From Synergistaceae bacterium (GTDB lineage Bacteria; Synergistota; Synergistia; Synergistales; Synergistaceae): a stretch of DNA of 10,073 bases. The notes below the pieces were generated by a model. That model was not told the origin of the DNA and did not search any database. It worked only from the letters and a program-made list of their open reading frames with translations. Positions 1 through 6,470 of the stretch are shown in pieces; positions within the stretch are counted from its first letter, which is position 1; every line of letters starts with the position of its first letter. The DNA is taken from contig JAISWP010000167.1 in the NCBI GenBank assembly GCA_031271065.1, positions 1 to 10,073 on the forward strand, in the 5' to 3' direction. Position numbers and translations under genes: made by a program.

Positions 1-1668
1 CTTTGACGCCGCGGCGTGTTTGATAAAAGGCTGGACGAAACCGGACGACATTTTCGCACATTCCCTGTATTCCAGCATCTTTTTCGGGATATCGCAGAAG
101 GGCTCAGGCAGCCTGGAAAGCTCCTCTAAAACAGCGGCGTCCGTGGAGTAACCTGTTTTTGTCTTTTTCAATACGGGCAGACGGAGCCTCTCGAACAGAA
201 ATTCACCCACCTGTTTCGGTGAATTGAGGTTTATCGTCCCCCCAAAGACCGAGTAAATTTCGCTCTCGATGGCGGAGGTGCGGGAAGCGAGTTCCGCGTC
301 CAATATGCGGAGGGCGCCCTCGTCCACGTAAAGTCCGTGCCGTTTCAGAGCGGTGAGAACCGGCGTCGGGGGCGCGTCGATCGTCCGTTGAACCGACAGC
401 ATATCTTCCGACAGATCGCCTCGCGCTAATTCGTCCCAAGCGGACATTACCCCCCGCGGATCTTCGGGGTGAGGGTGCGATGAGGCGTCGGGATGGAAAA
501 AGTAGCCGGCCAGGACGACGTCGCGGATGGAGTCGCTGTAACGCCCAAGAGCCGGAAACCTCTCGCAGTAATCGCCGTAATCCGCCAGTATCATCACGTG
601 ACCGGGAGAGGCGAGCCACGCCTCAAGGCGCGCTGAATCTTCCGATGAAAATTTTTTCCACAGTCCGCTGCGTGTCGAGATACAATCAGGCTCCCTGGTC
701 AGTATGAGAGCATCCTCCGAAAATATCCCGTCCCACGACGCCGACTCGGCAGTGTCATGTCCTGTCTCACTGGCGCTGACCGCGGTCTGCGTCCCGGCGT
801 TTTGTCCTCCGGTTTCCGGGGCGTCCAGCCCAATCCTGCTTATCAGCCTTCTCAGGCCCAGCCGTTCCAGCAGGCCGAACGAACGTTCGCGATCGACGCC
901 GCCCATCGCGAGCTGCCCGCGTTCGACCGGCTCGACTCTCTGAGGAACAGCCAGGCTGTGGCTCATGTACGCGGATTTTTTGCCCCGTTCCAGTTTCAGC
1001 CTGACGCTCTCGGGGGAAAGACCTCGGTCGGCGTATATCGCGTCGAGGGAACCATATCTGGCGAGCAGGCTCCTCGCCGTTTTATCCCCTACCCCCGGCA
1101 CGCCGGGTATATTGTCGGCTGAATCCCCCGCCAGGGCAAGATAGTCCGCCATTGCGCCCGGCTCGAAACCGTACTCCTCGCGGAAGATGTTTTCGTCGTA
1201 CAGTTTGAACTCCGAGACTCCCTTAGCGGGGCGGGCCATCTTTATCTTTCCCTTCAGCACCTGCATCAGGTCCTTGTCCGCGGAGAGTATCACCGGCTCG
1301 AATCCGGCGTCTTCGAGCGAGAGCGCGGTCGACGCTATCACATCGTCCGCCTCCGTCCCTTCCCGTATGAACACGGGATAACCGAGGGCCCCTGCAAGAT
1401 CGAGTATAAACGGCATCTGGGCCTTGAAATCGTCCGGCGTCGGACGCCTGCCCTCTTTGTACTGCCCATACATCTTGTCCCTGGCCGTGGGACCCTTGGG
1501 ATCGAAGAAAAGCCCTATCCCCTCCGGACGCCACTCGTCCGCGGCTTTTAGCAGCATGTTGAAAAAACCGAGCACGGCGTTGGTCGGCGTCCCGTCGGGC
1601 GCGTTCATCTGAGGCAGCGCGTAGAATCCCCTGAAAGCAAGTCCGTGCCCGTCCACAAGTAAAATCAT
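1..1668 (-). CDS. polA: DNA polymerase I, N-terminal two thirds (runs off the left edge)
   Basis: Replication and repair polymerase: removes RNA primers with its 5' nuclease and fills gaps. The minus frame from ATG at 1668 stays open to base 1, giving 556 codons with no stop. Residues 1-280 are the 5'-3' nuclease, with the metal-binding acidic residues in place: D6 in LVDGHG, E107-D108-D109 in TEADDVIAS, D131/D133 in DKDLMQ, and D182/D185 in the helix-hairpin-helix region GDSADNIPGVPGVGDKTA. Residues about 285-430 replace the 3'-5' exonuclease domain. They are shorter than in E. coli, and I cannot find the DxE motif, so proofreading is probably absent, as in several bacterial Pol I proteins. 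From about 430 the thumb of the polymerase domain is clear (GLYVDEGAL, INLNSPKQVGEFLFE, KKTKTGYSTDAAVLEEL). Palm and fingers lie outside the window. A GGAGGT Shine-Dalgarno (complement of 1678-1683) supports the start. Divergent from gltX. Confidence 0.95.
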   Translation of the reverse strand, partial: MILLVDGHGLAFRGFYALPQMNAPDGTPTNAVLGFFNMLLKAADEWRPEGIGLFFDPKGPTARDKMYGQYKEGRRPTPDDFKAQMPFILDLAGALGYPVFIREGTEADDVIASTALSLEDAGFEPVILSADKDLMQVLKGKIKMARPAKGVSEFKLYDENIFREEYGFEPGAMADYLALAGDSADNIPGVPGVGDKTARSLLARYGSLDAIYADRGLSPESVRLKLERGKKSAYMSHSLAVPQRVEPVERGQLAMGGVDRERSFGLLERLGLRRLISRIGLDAPETGGQNAGTQTAVSASETGHDTAESASWDGIFSEDALILTREPDCISTRSGLWKKFSSEDSARLEAWLASPGHVMILADYGDYCERFPALGRYSDSIRDVVLAGYFFHPDASSHPHPEDPRGVMSAWDELARGDLSEDMLSVQRTIDAPPTPVLTALKRHGLYVDEGALRILDAELASRTSAIESEIYSVFGGTINLNSPKQVGEFLFERLRLPVLKKTKTGYSTDAAVLEELSRLPEPFCDIPKKMLEYRECAKMSSGFVQPFIKHAAASK

Positions 1669-1759
1669 CCGAATAAGACCTCCGCAGCGTAATGGGGTAT
1701 AATAAAAAATGATTGCTGTTCTCTTGTCGCGATTATAAACGTTCGGGAGGGTTTGTACT
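1669..1759. promoter_or_regulatory. Divergent polA/gltX promoter region
   Basis: The 91-bp AT-rich gap between two divergent genes must hold at least one promoter for each. On the plus strand a perfect TATAAT lies at 1698-1703, about 57 nt before the gltX start. A weaker plus-strand pair is TTGCTG at 1713-1718 with TATAAA at 1734-1739, but its 15-bp spacer is short. On the minus strand a perfect TATAAT is formed by the complement of 1737-1732, upstream of polA. No convincing -35 box accompanies either perfect -10. Shine-Dalgarno sites are GGGAGGG at 1745-1751 for gltX and GGAGGT (complement of 1678-1683) for polA. Transcription start sites are inferred, not seen. Confidence 0.4.
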
Positions 1760-3115
1760 ATGGATATCAACGAGAAAGTCAGGGTGCGTTTCGCCCCCAG
1801 TCCCACGGGGGCCCTTCATATCGGCGGAGCGCACACCGCCCTTTTCAACTGGCTCTGGGCCAGACATACGGGAGGGACCTTCATCCTGCGCATAGAGGAT
1901 ACCGACAGGGAGCGTTCCACGGCTGAATACGAACGGACGATAATGGACGGCATGAAATGGATGGGGCTCGACTGGGACGAGGGACCGGACGTGGGGGGAG
2001 CATACGGTCCGTACCGCCAGACCGAGAGAATGAAGGAATATACCGATACGGCGAATTATCTGGTCGACCAGGGAAAGGCGTACAAAGAAGGGGACGCCGT
2101 CATCTTCAAGGTCCCCCGAGGCGAACAGGTGACATTTCAGGACGTCATATACGGAGATATCAGCGTGGCCAGCGAAAAGGCGTCCATGAACACAGACGGT
2201 TCGATAAAAGACATAGTCATGATAAAAAGCGACGGGCGGCCGACGTACAATTATGCGGCCGTAGCGGATGATCACGCCATGAATATCACCACGGTCATCC
2301 GGGGAGAGGATCACATAGCCAACACCCCCAAACAGATCCTCATATACAGGGCCCTTGGCTGGACTCCGCCTCAGTTCGCGCATCTTCCGATGATACTGGG
2401 CGGAGACAAGAAAAAACTCTCGAAGCGCCACAGGGCCACCAGCGTTTTCGAGTACAGCGGCATGGGCTACCTGCCAGAAGCGATATTCAATTTCCTCGCC
2501 CTTCTGGGCTGGACTCCGGGCGGCGACATCGAAATATTCGACCGCGATCTGGCGGTGAATAAATTCGAACTCTCCAAAGTCACCAAAAAACCGGCGGTTT
2601 TCGACATGAAGAAACTCGACTTCGTGAACCAGGAACACCTCAAGGCGATGAGGCCGGACGACAGAAGAAAAGCCATCGAGCCTTTCTGGCGCGAGCTGGG
2701 GTTATCTCCCGGCAGCTTCGCGCCGAAATATCTGGAGGACTCCCTGGCGCTCATGGGAGGAAGGGGCAAGACCACAAAGGAACTGGCAGAGTTCAGCGAT
2801 TATTTCCTGGAGTTCGGCCCGGTCAAATCGCGCTATACAGCCGAGGAAGTGACCCCGAAGGAAAGAGAGACGCTGAATAAGTTCTTCGCGTCCGCGTTCG
2901 CCGAATTCGGCCCGGACATCTGGGACGCCCGCGGACTGGAGGCGTTCGCCCGGGAATGGTGCGAGAAGAACGGGGCCTCTCTCAAGGAAATAGCCATGCC
3001 GATGCGTTTTGCCCTCTCCGGCCGCAGGGTCAGTCCCGGGGTATTTGAAATAGCCTCGATCCTGGGGCGTGAAGAGTGCATGAAACGATTGTCCCACTAC
3101 GGTTTCGTCCGGTAA
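1760..3115 (+). CDS. gltX: Glutamyl-tRNA synthetase lacking the zinc-type insertion
   Basis: Class I synthetase that charges tRNA(Glu) in the cytoplasm and so also feeds translation and tRNA-dependent pathways. The 451-residue protein opens with RFAPSPTGALHIGG, where HIGG (20-23) is the HIGH signature. RIEDTDRERS follows at 44-53, RGEDHIANTP at 181-190, and the KMSKS counterpart KLSKR is at 219-223. The C-terminal anticodon-binding region ends in a typical block, MPMRFALSGRRVSPGVFEI. Most bacterial GluRS proteins have about 40 residues after the GKAY segment, often with zinc-binding Cys (the CYC...CR region in E. coli). Here GKAYK (105-109) runs straight into EGDAVIFKVP, which accounts for most of the short length. 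Discriminating or non-discriminating behaviour cannot be told from sequence. GGGAGGG at 1745-1751, 8 nt before the ATG, supports the start. Confidence 0.97.
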   Translation: MDINEKVRVRFAPSPTGALHIGGAHTALFNWLWARHTGGTFILRIEDTDRERSTAEYERTIMDGMKWMGLDWDEGPDVGGAYGPYRQTERMKEYTDTANYLVDQGKAYKEGDAVIFKVPRGEQVTFQDVIYGDISVASEKASMNTDGSIKDIVMIKSDGRPTYNYAAVADDHAMNITTVIRGEDHIANTPKQILIYRALGWTPPQFAHLPMILGGDKKKLSKRHRATSVFEYSGMGYLPEAIFNFLALLGWTPGGDIEIFDRDLAVNKFELSKVTKKPAVFDMKKLDFVNQEHLKAMRPDDRRKAIEPFWRELGLSPGSFAPKYLEDSLALMGGRGKTTKELAEFSDYFLEFGPVKSRYTAEEVTPKERETLNKFFASAFAEFGPDIWDARGLEAFAREWCEKNGASLKEIAMPMRFALSGRRVSPGVFEIASILGREECMKRLSHYGFVR

Positions 3116-3128
3116 ATAAGGGGCGTCG

Positions 3129-3173
3129 TAAACCGTCCCGCGGACATCCGGCGGAACGATCCGCACGGGTTTT
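3129..3173 (+). terminator. Putative intrinsic terminator after gltX
   Basis: Starting 13 bases after the gltX stop codon, an interrupted inverted repeat can fold. Bases 3130-3136 (AAACCGT) pair with 3165-3172 (ACGGGTTT) with one bulged G, and GCGGA at 3140-3144 pairs with TCCGC at 3160-3164. The loop is about 15 nt, and four T residues lie at 3170-3173, partly inside the stem. The T tract is short and the stem imperfect, so it may be a weak or partial terminator. Its position between gltX and the next gene fits an operon end. Confidence 0.4.
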
Positions 3174-3235
3174 CTCAAGCCGCGGCCGACGAACGGCCTG
3201 GGGATACACCAAGCCGCTCGTCAAGGCGCCGTATT

Positions 3236-3256
3236 AAAGGAGGCGCATCAATGTGA
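3236..3256 (+). promoter_or_regulatory. Strong Shine-Dalgarno with an ATG-TGA start-stop overlapping the GTG start
   Basis: AAAGGAGG at 3236-3243 is a near-ideal ribosome binding site. The downstream gene is open only from GTG at 3253, 9 nt after it. An ATG at 3251-3253 shares its G with this GTG, lies 7 nt from the site and is followed at once by TGA at 3254-3256. Ribosomes can therefore either start on GTG and make the aminotransferase, or start on ATG and stop after one codon. Whether the ATG is used is inference. Confidence 0.6.
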
Positions 3257-4341
3257 AAACATACGATATACCGCTGGTTCCAGGGCCGGTTAAGGTGCCG
3301 GAAGAATACCTGGCCGCGTACGCCGTAAACTACGGCAGCCCCGACGTGGAGGAAGACTTTTTTTTACTTCTTGCCGAGAACCAGTCTCTGCTGAAAAAAA
3401 TCCTCAAGACAGACTGCGATGTGGTCATACATTCGGGAGAGGGAATGCTTTCGCTCTGGGGCGCGGTCAAGAGCGCCCTTTCTCCCGAGGACAGGGTTCT
3501 GGTCGTCTCCAACGGGCTTTTCGGACGGGGTTTCGCGGATATGGCCCGGTCCGCGGGCGCCAGTGCCCAGGTTCTCGAAGCGCCGGAGGGAGAATTCATA
3601 GAGGCCGGCGCCCTGAAAGAAGCTATAAGATCGTTCGAACCTCACATGATAACAGCCGTGCACTGTGAGACACCGAGCGGTCTTCTGAATCCCATAGGCG
3701 CGATAGCCCCAATCGTGAAGGAGAGCGGCGCCATGTTCGTGGTGGATTTCGTGGCGAGCGCCGCGGGCGCCGATGTGCGTACGGACGAGTGGGGGATCGA
3801 CCTGGGCCTGCTCGGTTCGCAGAAATGCCTCTCCCTGCTGCCGGACCTGTCGTTCACCACAGTCAGCGCTAAAGCCTGGCGGGCGGCGGAGAAAGTCGGA
3901 TACGAGGGATACTCGGCCCTGAACCCGTGGCGCAGCGCGATCTCAGACCGGCTGACCCCGTACACGCACAACTGGCACGCCAACGCGGCCCTCAGCATCG
4001 CGCTCAAAAAAATCCTCTCGGAGGGTCTCGAAAAATCCTTCGAGAGGCACGAAAAGGCCGCGGCGTACTGCCGCGGCCGCGTGCGCGGCATGGGGCTCTC
4101 CCTTTACGCGAAAAGCGAATCGCTGGCCTCCCCCACCGTGACCGCAATTTATGTGCCGGAGGGCTGGACGTGGAGGGAACTGGACGCGGCGCTGCGGAAA
4201 AGAGGGATGGCGGTAGGAGGAAGCTACGGCGATCTGGCCGGGAAGGTGTTCCGCATAGGGCACATGGGAAGCCAGGCCGATATGGAACTGGTGAAGGCCG
4301 GGCTCGACGTTCTCGAGGAGGTGCTTGGGACCCAGAGATAA
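3253..4341 (+). CDS. Class V PLP-dependent aminotransferase, serine-pyruvate/alanine-glyoxylate type
   Basis: A 362-residue fold-type I PLP enzyme of the AGXT/serine-glyoxylate aminotransferase group. The opening LVPGPVKVPEEYL is the usual N-terminal block. HSGEGMLSLWGAV (60-72) is the cofactor phosphate loop region, and HCETPSGLLNPIGAI (137-151) matches the family H-x-E-T-S-T-G motif with P in place of the first S/T. VVDFVASAAG contains D165, expected to bind the pyridine nitrogen. GSQKCLS carries K191 as the Schiff-base lysine. R334 in VFRIGHMG is expected to bind the substrate carboxylate. Length is near the family norm of about 380. Members use serine, alanine, glyoxylate, pyruvate or aminoethylphosphonate-like substrates, and motifs alone do not settle which. 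It starts with GTG because the overlapping ATG is followed directly by TGA. Its neighbours, gltX and the convergent dipeptidase, do not reveal a pathway. Confidence 0.9.
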   Translation: MKTYDIPLVPGPVKVPEEYLAAYAVNYGSPDVEEDFFLLLAENQSLLKKILKTDCDVVIHSGEGMLSLWGAVKSALSPEDRVLVVSNGLFGRGFADMARSAGASAQVLEAPEGEFIEAGALKEAIRSFEPHMITAVHCETPSGLLNPIGAIAPIVKESGAMFVVDFVASAAGADVRTDEWGIDLGLLGSQKCLSLLPDLSFTTVSAKAWRAAEKVGYEGYSALNPWRSAISDRLTPYTHNWHANAALSIALKKILSEGLEKSFERHEKAAAYCRGRVRGMGLSLYAKSESLASPTVTAIYVPEGWTWRELDAALRKRGMAVGGSYGDLAGKVFRIGHMGSQADMELVKAGLDVLEEVLGTQR

Positions 4342-4349
4342 ATGGGTCC
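4328..4349 (+). repeat. Hairpin straddling the aminotransferase stop codon
   Basis: GGACCCA at 4328-4334 is exactly complementary to TGGGTCC at 4343-4349, giving a 7-bp stem with an 8-nt loop that contains the TAA stop (4339-4341). No T tract follows, so it is not a canonical intrinsic terminator. It could protect the 3' end of the mRNA or be chance. Confidence 0.35.
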
Positions 4350-4471
4350 TCAAACAGTTCCGGTTTCGCCGCACCCTCAAAGACGCTGCCCGGAACTTCC
4401 CGCCGCGGCGCCCGGTCCGCCGGGAACATATCCGCGAAGCGTACGTAAACGGCGGCGCGCGCAAATCAACA

Positions 4472-4511
4472 GCAAAGCGCCGGCATATCGGCCGATATGC
4501 CGGCGCTTTGC
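4472..4511. terminator. Perfect 40-bp palindrome between convergent genes; possible bidirectional terminator
   Basis: Bases 4472-4491 are the exact reverse complement of 4492-4511, so two 20-bp arms meet with no spacer. The stem carries two GCGCCGGC-like GC blocks joined by an AT-rich centre (CATATCGG/CCGATATG). In RNA the tip would open to a four-base loop. It sits in the only sizeable gap between the rightward aminotransferase and the leftward dipeptidase, 130 nt past one stop and 37 nt past the other. Neither side has a clear T tract, so classical intrinsic termination is uncertain. Being symmetric, it would act the same in both directions. The rest of 4342-4548 shows no gene that I can support. 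Confidence 0.55.
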
Positions 4512-4548
4512 GCTCACGTCCGGCGGGTTTGATCCAAACTTGCCTCGA

Positions 4549-5946
4549 TCACAGATCGTTCAGCATACAAAGGGCTTCGGCATATATGAGGGTCATCCTG
4601 CGGAAAGATTCCAGGTCAACATATTCGTTGGGCTGGTGCGCCGTCTCTTCCTCTCCGGGAAAGAGAGCGCCGAAAGAAACGGCGTTGGGCAGAGCCTTGC
4701 TGTATGTTCCGCCCCCTATACAAACCGGGTGGCCGCGTTCCCCGGTCACGGACCCGTATGCGTCCAGAAGCGTCTTTACGAGCGCGCTCTCCGGCGGCAC
4801 GAAGAGGGGGCGCGAATGTCTCCTGATATCAGCTTCCCAGCCCGCTTCCGCGGCAGAGCTTACAATGTCCGCCTCGATCGTCTTCCCGTCGGAAGTGACT
4901 GGATACCGCACGTCGAACTTTACCGACAGCACTCCTTCGTCAAAGGAGATTGCCGCCATGCTGCAGGAAAGGGGCCCGGATACCTCGTCGGAGGACGCTA
5001 TGCCGAATCCCTTACCGTCGGAACCGCTTCCCGCCAGCGAGATGAGCCCTATCAGCGCCATGTGAACCTCGGGCGGCCCGAAGTCGAGGCAGGGGACGGC
5101 GGCCAGGAATTTCTGGATCGCGTTCTCCCCTTTCCAGGGCTCCATAGCGTGAGCGGACTGCCCCTTGAAAATCACCAGAACTCCGCTGCCCGTATTCTCC
5201 GTAGTTCCTCCGTACGGCGTCAGGACCGCTTCCAGGTTCGCCGCGGACGCTTTCCTGAAGAACACCTTCAGTTCGTCCGGCACTATGTTGAACCTGTCCC
5301 CTCCTCTGATGTCGGCGAGCAGAGGCAGGCCCATAGCGTCCGGATTGGATATCCTCCTGCGGAGGACGAAATGGATGATCCCCTTTTCTCCGTTCACCAC
5401 CGGAAAGATCGCGTCGGGGGAAAAACTCATCTCCGGCGTCTCCTCCGTTTTCTTGTAGCGCTCTATGCAGCGAAAACCGCTCTCCTCGTCGAGACCAGCT
5501 ATGAGGCGAAATCGCTTGCGGAGCGGCACACCGGCGTCCATTAGCGCTTTCATCGCGTAAAGGGCCGACACGGCGGGCCCCTTATCGTCGCTTGCGCCCC
5601 TGCCGTAGAGCCTGCCGTCGGCGACGATGGCCTCGAACGGCGGATATTTCCAGTTGGCTGCGGCTCCCGGAGGCATCACGTCGAGATGAGCGAGTATGCC
5701 GATGAGGGGACCTTCCCCGGCTTCGGCGTAACCGACCATATTGTCTATGTTTTTTGTGCAGAACCCGAGACCGGACGCCGCCGAAAGAAATTTCCCGAGC
5801 GCTTCAGTGACATGAGGGCCGAACGGATGCTCGCCGCTGCGGGCGTTTTCGTCCAGCACGCTCGGTATCCGTATCAGCCCGGACAGGGCAGAGACCATTT
5901 CGTCGAAATTCTCATCCACGTACCTGCGGACTTTTTCGTCCTTCAT
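4549..5946 (-). CDS. M20 family dipeptidase, PepV-like
   Basis: Cytoplasmic dizinc dipeptidase that cleaves short peptides with broad specificity. Numbered from ATG at 5946, the protein has 465 residues, close to the 470 of Lactobacillus PepV, and the active-site residues fall at almost the same positions: H87 and D89 in AHLDVMPPG, D120 in GRGASDDKGP, E154 and E155 in LDEESG, D178 in SPDAIFP, and H437 in TAHQPNEY. H266 in GQSAHAMEP lies in the inserted lid domain. The block GGGTYSKALPNAVSFGALFPG is typical of the subgroup. A longer frame reaches TTG at 5976, but GGAGGA (complement of 5958-5953) sits 6 nt before the ATG at 5946 and decides the start. It follows rplS by 108 nt on the same strand. 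This fits amino-acid and peptide fermenters, but the lifestyle link is inference. Confidence 0.93.
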   Translation of the reverse strand: MKDEKVRRYVDENFDEMVSALSGLIRIPSVLDENARSGEHPFGPHVTEALGKFLSAASGLGFCTKNIDNMVGYAEAGEGPLIGILAHLDVMPPGAAANWKYPPFEAIVADGRLYGRGASDDKGPAVSALYAMKALMDAGVPLRKRFRLIAGLDEESGFRCIERYKKTEETPEMSFSPDAIFPVVNGEKGIIHFVLRRRISNPDAMGLPLLADIRGGDRFNIVPDELKVFFRKASAANLEAVLTPYGGTTENTGSGVLVIFKGQSAHAMEPWKGENAIQKFLAAVPCLDFGPPEVHMALIGLISLAGSGSDGKGFGIASSDEVSGPLSCSMAAISFDEGVLSVKFDVRYPVTSDGKTIEADIVSSAAEAGWEADIRRHSRPLFVPPESALVKTLLDAYGSVTGERGHPVCIGGGTYSKALPNAVSFGALFPGEEETAHQPNEYVDLESFRRMTLIYAEALCMLNDL

Positions 5947-6010
5947 GATCAGTCCTCCAGAATGATATTGCTCCAAAGGGAAAGCTGCCGGTCCGGCGTC
6001 TTCCGCACTA

Positions 6011-6025
6011 AAACGGCGGCCGCCG
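6011..6025 (-). terminator. Weak terminator-like hairpin after rplS
   Basis: In the 108-bp gap between rplS and the dipeptidase, the 12-bp palindrome CGGCGGCCGCCG (6014-6025) is followed in the minus direction by a TTTT stretch (complement of 6013-6010). The usable stem is short, about 4-5 bp once a loop opens, so this is only a candidate for partial termination between the ribosomal cluster and the dipeptidase. Confidence 0.2.
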
Positions 6026-6054
6026 AGGCCAGAAGCTGTCCGATCGGCATTTTT

Positions 6055-6414
6055 TCAGTTAAACTCCCTGCGCTCCTTGATACGAGCCGCCTTGCCGCTC
6101 AGCTTGCGCAGATAGTAGAGCTTCGCGCGTTTCACCTTGCCGAGCCGTGTTACCTCTATCTTGTCGATGCTTGGGCAGTGAACGGGGAATATCCTTTCCA
6201 CCCCTACGCCGCCGGAAATCTTGCGGACTATGAAATTCTCCCGCAGGCCGCCGTGCTGACGACCGATCACGACCCCCTCGAACACCTGGATGCGCTCGCG
6301 GCTGCCCTCTTTTACCTTTACGTGAACCTTTACCGTGTCGCCGGCGCGGAACTCCGGTATATCGGCCTGTCTGCGGAATCGTTTTTCAACCAGCGCTATA
6401 CGTGGATCTATCAT
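6055..6414 (-). CDS. rplS: 50S ribosomal protein L19
   Basis: Structural protein of the large ribosomal subunit at the 30S-50S interface. The 119-residue product has the family landmarks in order: RQADIPEFRAGDTVKVHVKV (15-34), RIQVFEGVVIGRQHGG (41-56), FIVRKISGGVGVERIFPVH (61-79), and the basic tail GKVKRAKLYYLRKLSGKAARIK (92-113). Length is normal for L19. The open frame extends upstream into trmD, but ATG at 6414 is the first plausible start giving a standard L19 N-terminus. It lies 13 nt from the AAAGGAG site, which is unusually far. A three-codon micro-ORF in between ends in an ATGA overlap with this start. Last gene of the conserved cluster, 56 nt after trmD. Confidence 0.96.
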   Translation of the reverse strand: MIDPRIALVEKRFRRQADIPEFRAGDTVKVHVKVKEGSRERIQVFEGVVIGRQHGGLRENFIVRKISGGVGVERIFPVHCPSIDKIEVTRLGKVKRAKLYYLRKLSGKAARIKERREFN

Positions 6415-6434
6415 CTTTTCATTTACACTCCTTT
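6411..6434 (-). promoter_or_regulatory. rplS leader: Shine-Dalgarno plus three-codon micro-ORF (Met-Lys-Arg)
   Basis: On the minus strand AAAGGAG (complement of 6434-6428) is 5 nt upstream of an ATG at 6422. That ATG opens the frame ATG AAA AGA TGA, ending at 6411. Its stop overlaps the rplS ATG (6414-6412) as ATGA, the usual layout for translational coupling by re-initiation. Expression of the micro-ORF is inferred from spacing only. Confidence 0.4.
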
Positions 6435-6470
6435 CAATGTGCAGAACTTCGTAATCCGCCCCGCGGGGGC

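Noticed and set aside
200..225. Inverted repeat AATTCACC...GGTGAATT with a 10-nt loop
   Set aside because: It lies inside the polA coding sequence, over conserved residues of the polymerase thumb (INLNSPKQVGEF), so codon constraint explains it well enough.
1733..2638. Minus-strand open frame of 301 codons opposite gltX
   Set aside because: gltX on the plus strand carries all the class I synthetase motifs. The antisense frame has no recognisable content and would collide with the polA promoter region.
3184..3198. Small hairpin GGCCG-acgaa-CGGCC upstream of the aminotransferase
   Set aside because: A 5-bp stem in GC-rich DNA is expected by chance, and there is no T tract or known riboswitch pattern.
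4342..5544. Long plus-strand open frame of 400 codons
   Set aside because: It lies almost wholly antisense to the dipeptidase, whose active-site motifs are intact. The translation is rich in Arg, Gly and His with no family motif, typical of a shadow frame in GC-rich DNA.
5947..5976. Upstream TTG start that would add ten residues to the dipeptidase
   Set aside because: The extension would read through the Shine-Dalgarno itself, and the ATG at 5946 has ideal spacing and a normal family N-terminus.
6458..6470. GC-rich near-palindrome just after the trmD stop
   Set aside because: Only about 5-6 bp, no T tract, and close to the rplS leader. Not enough to call a terminator or attenuator.
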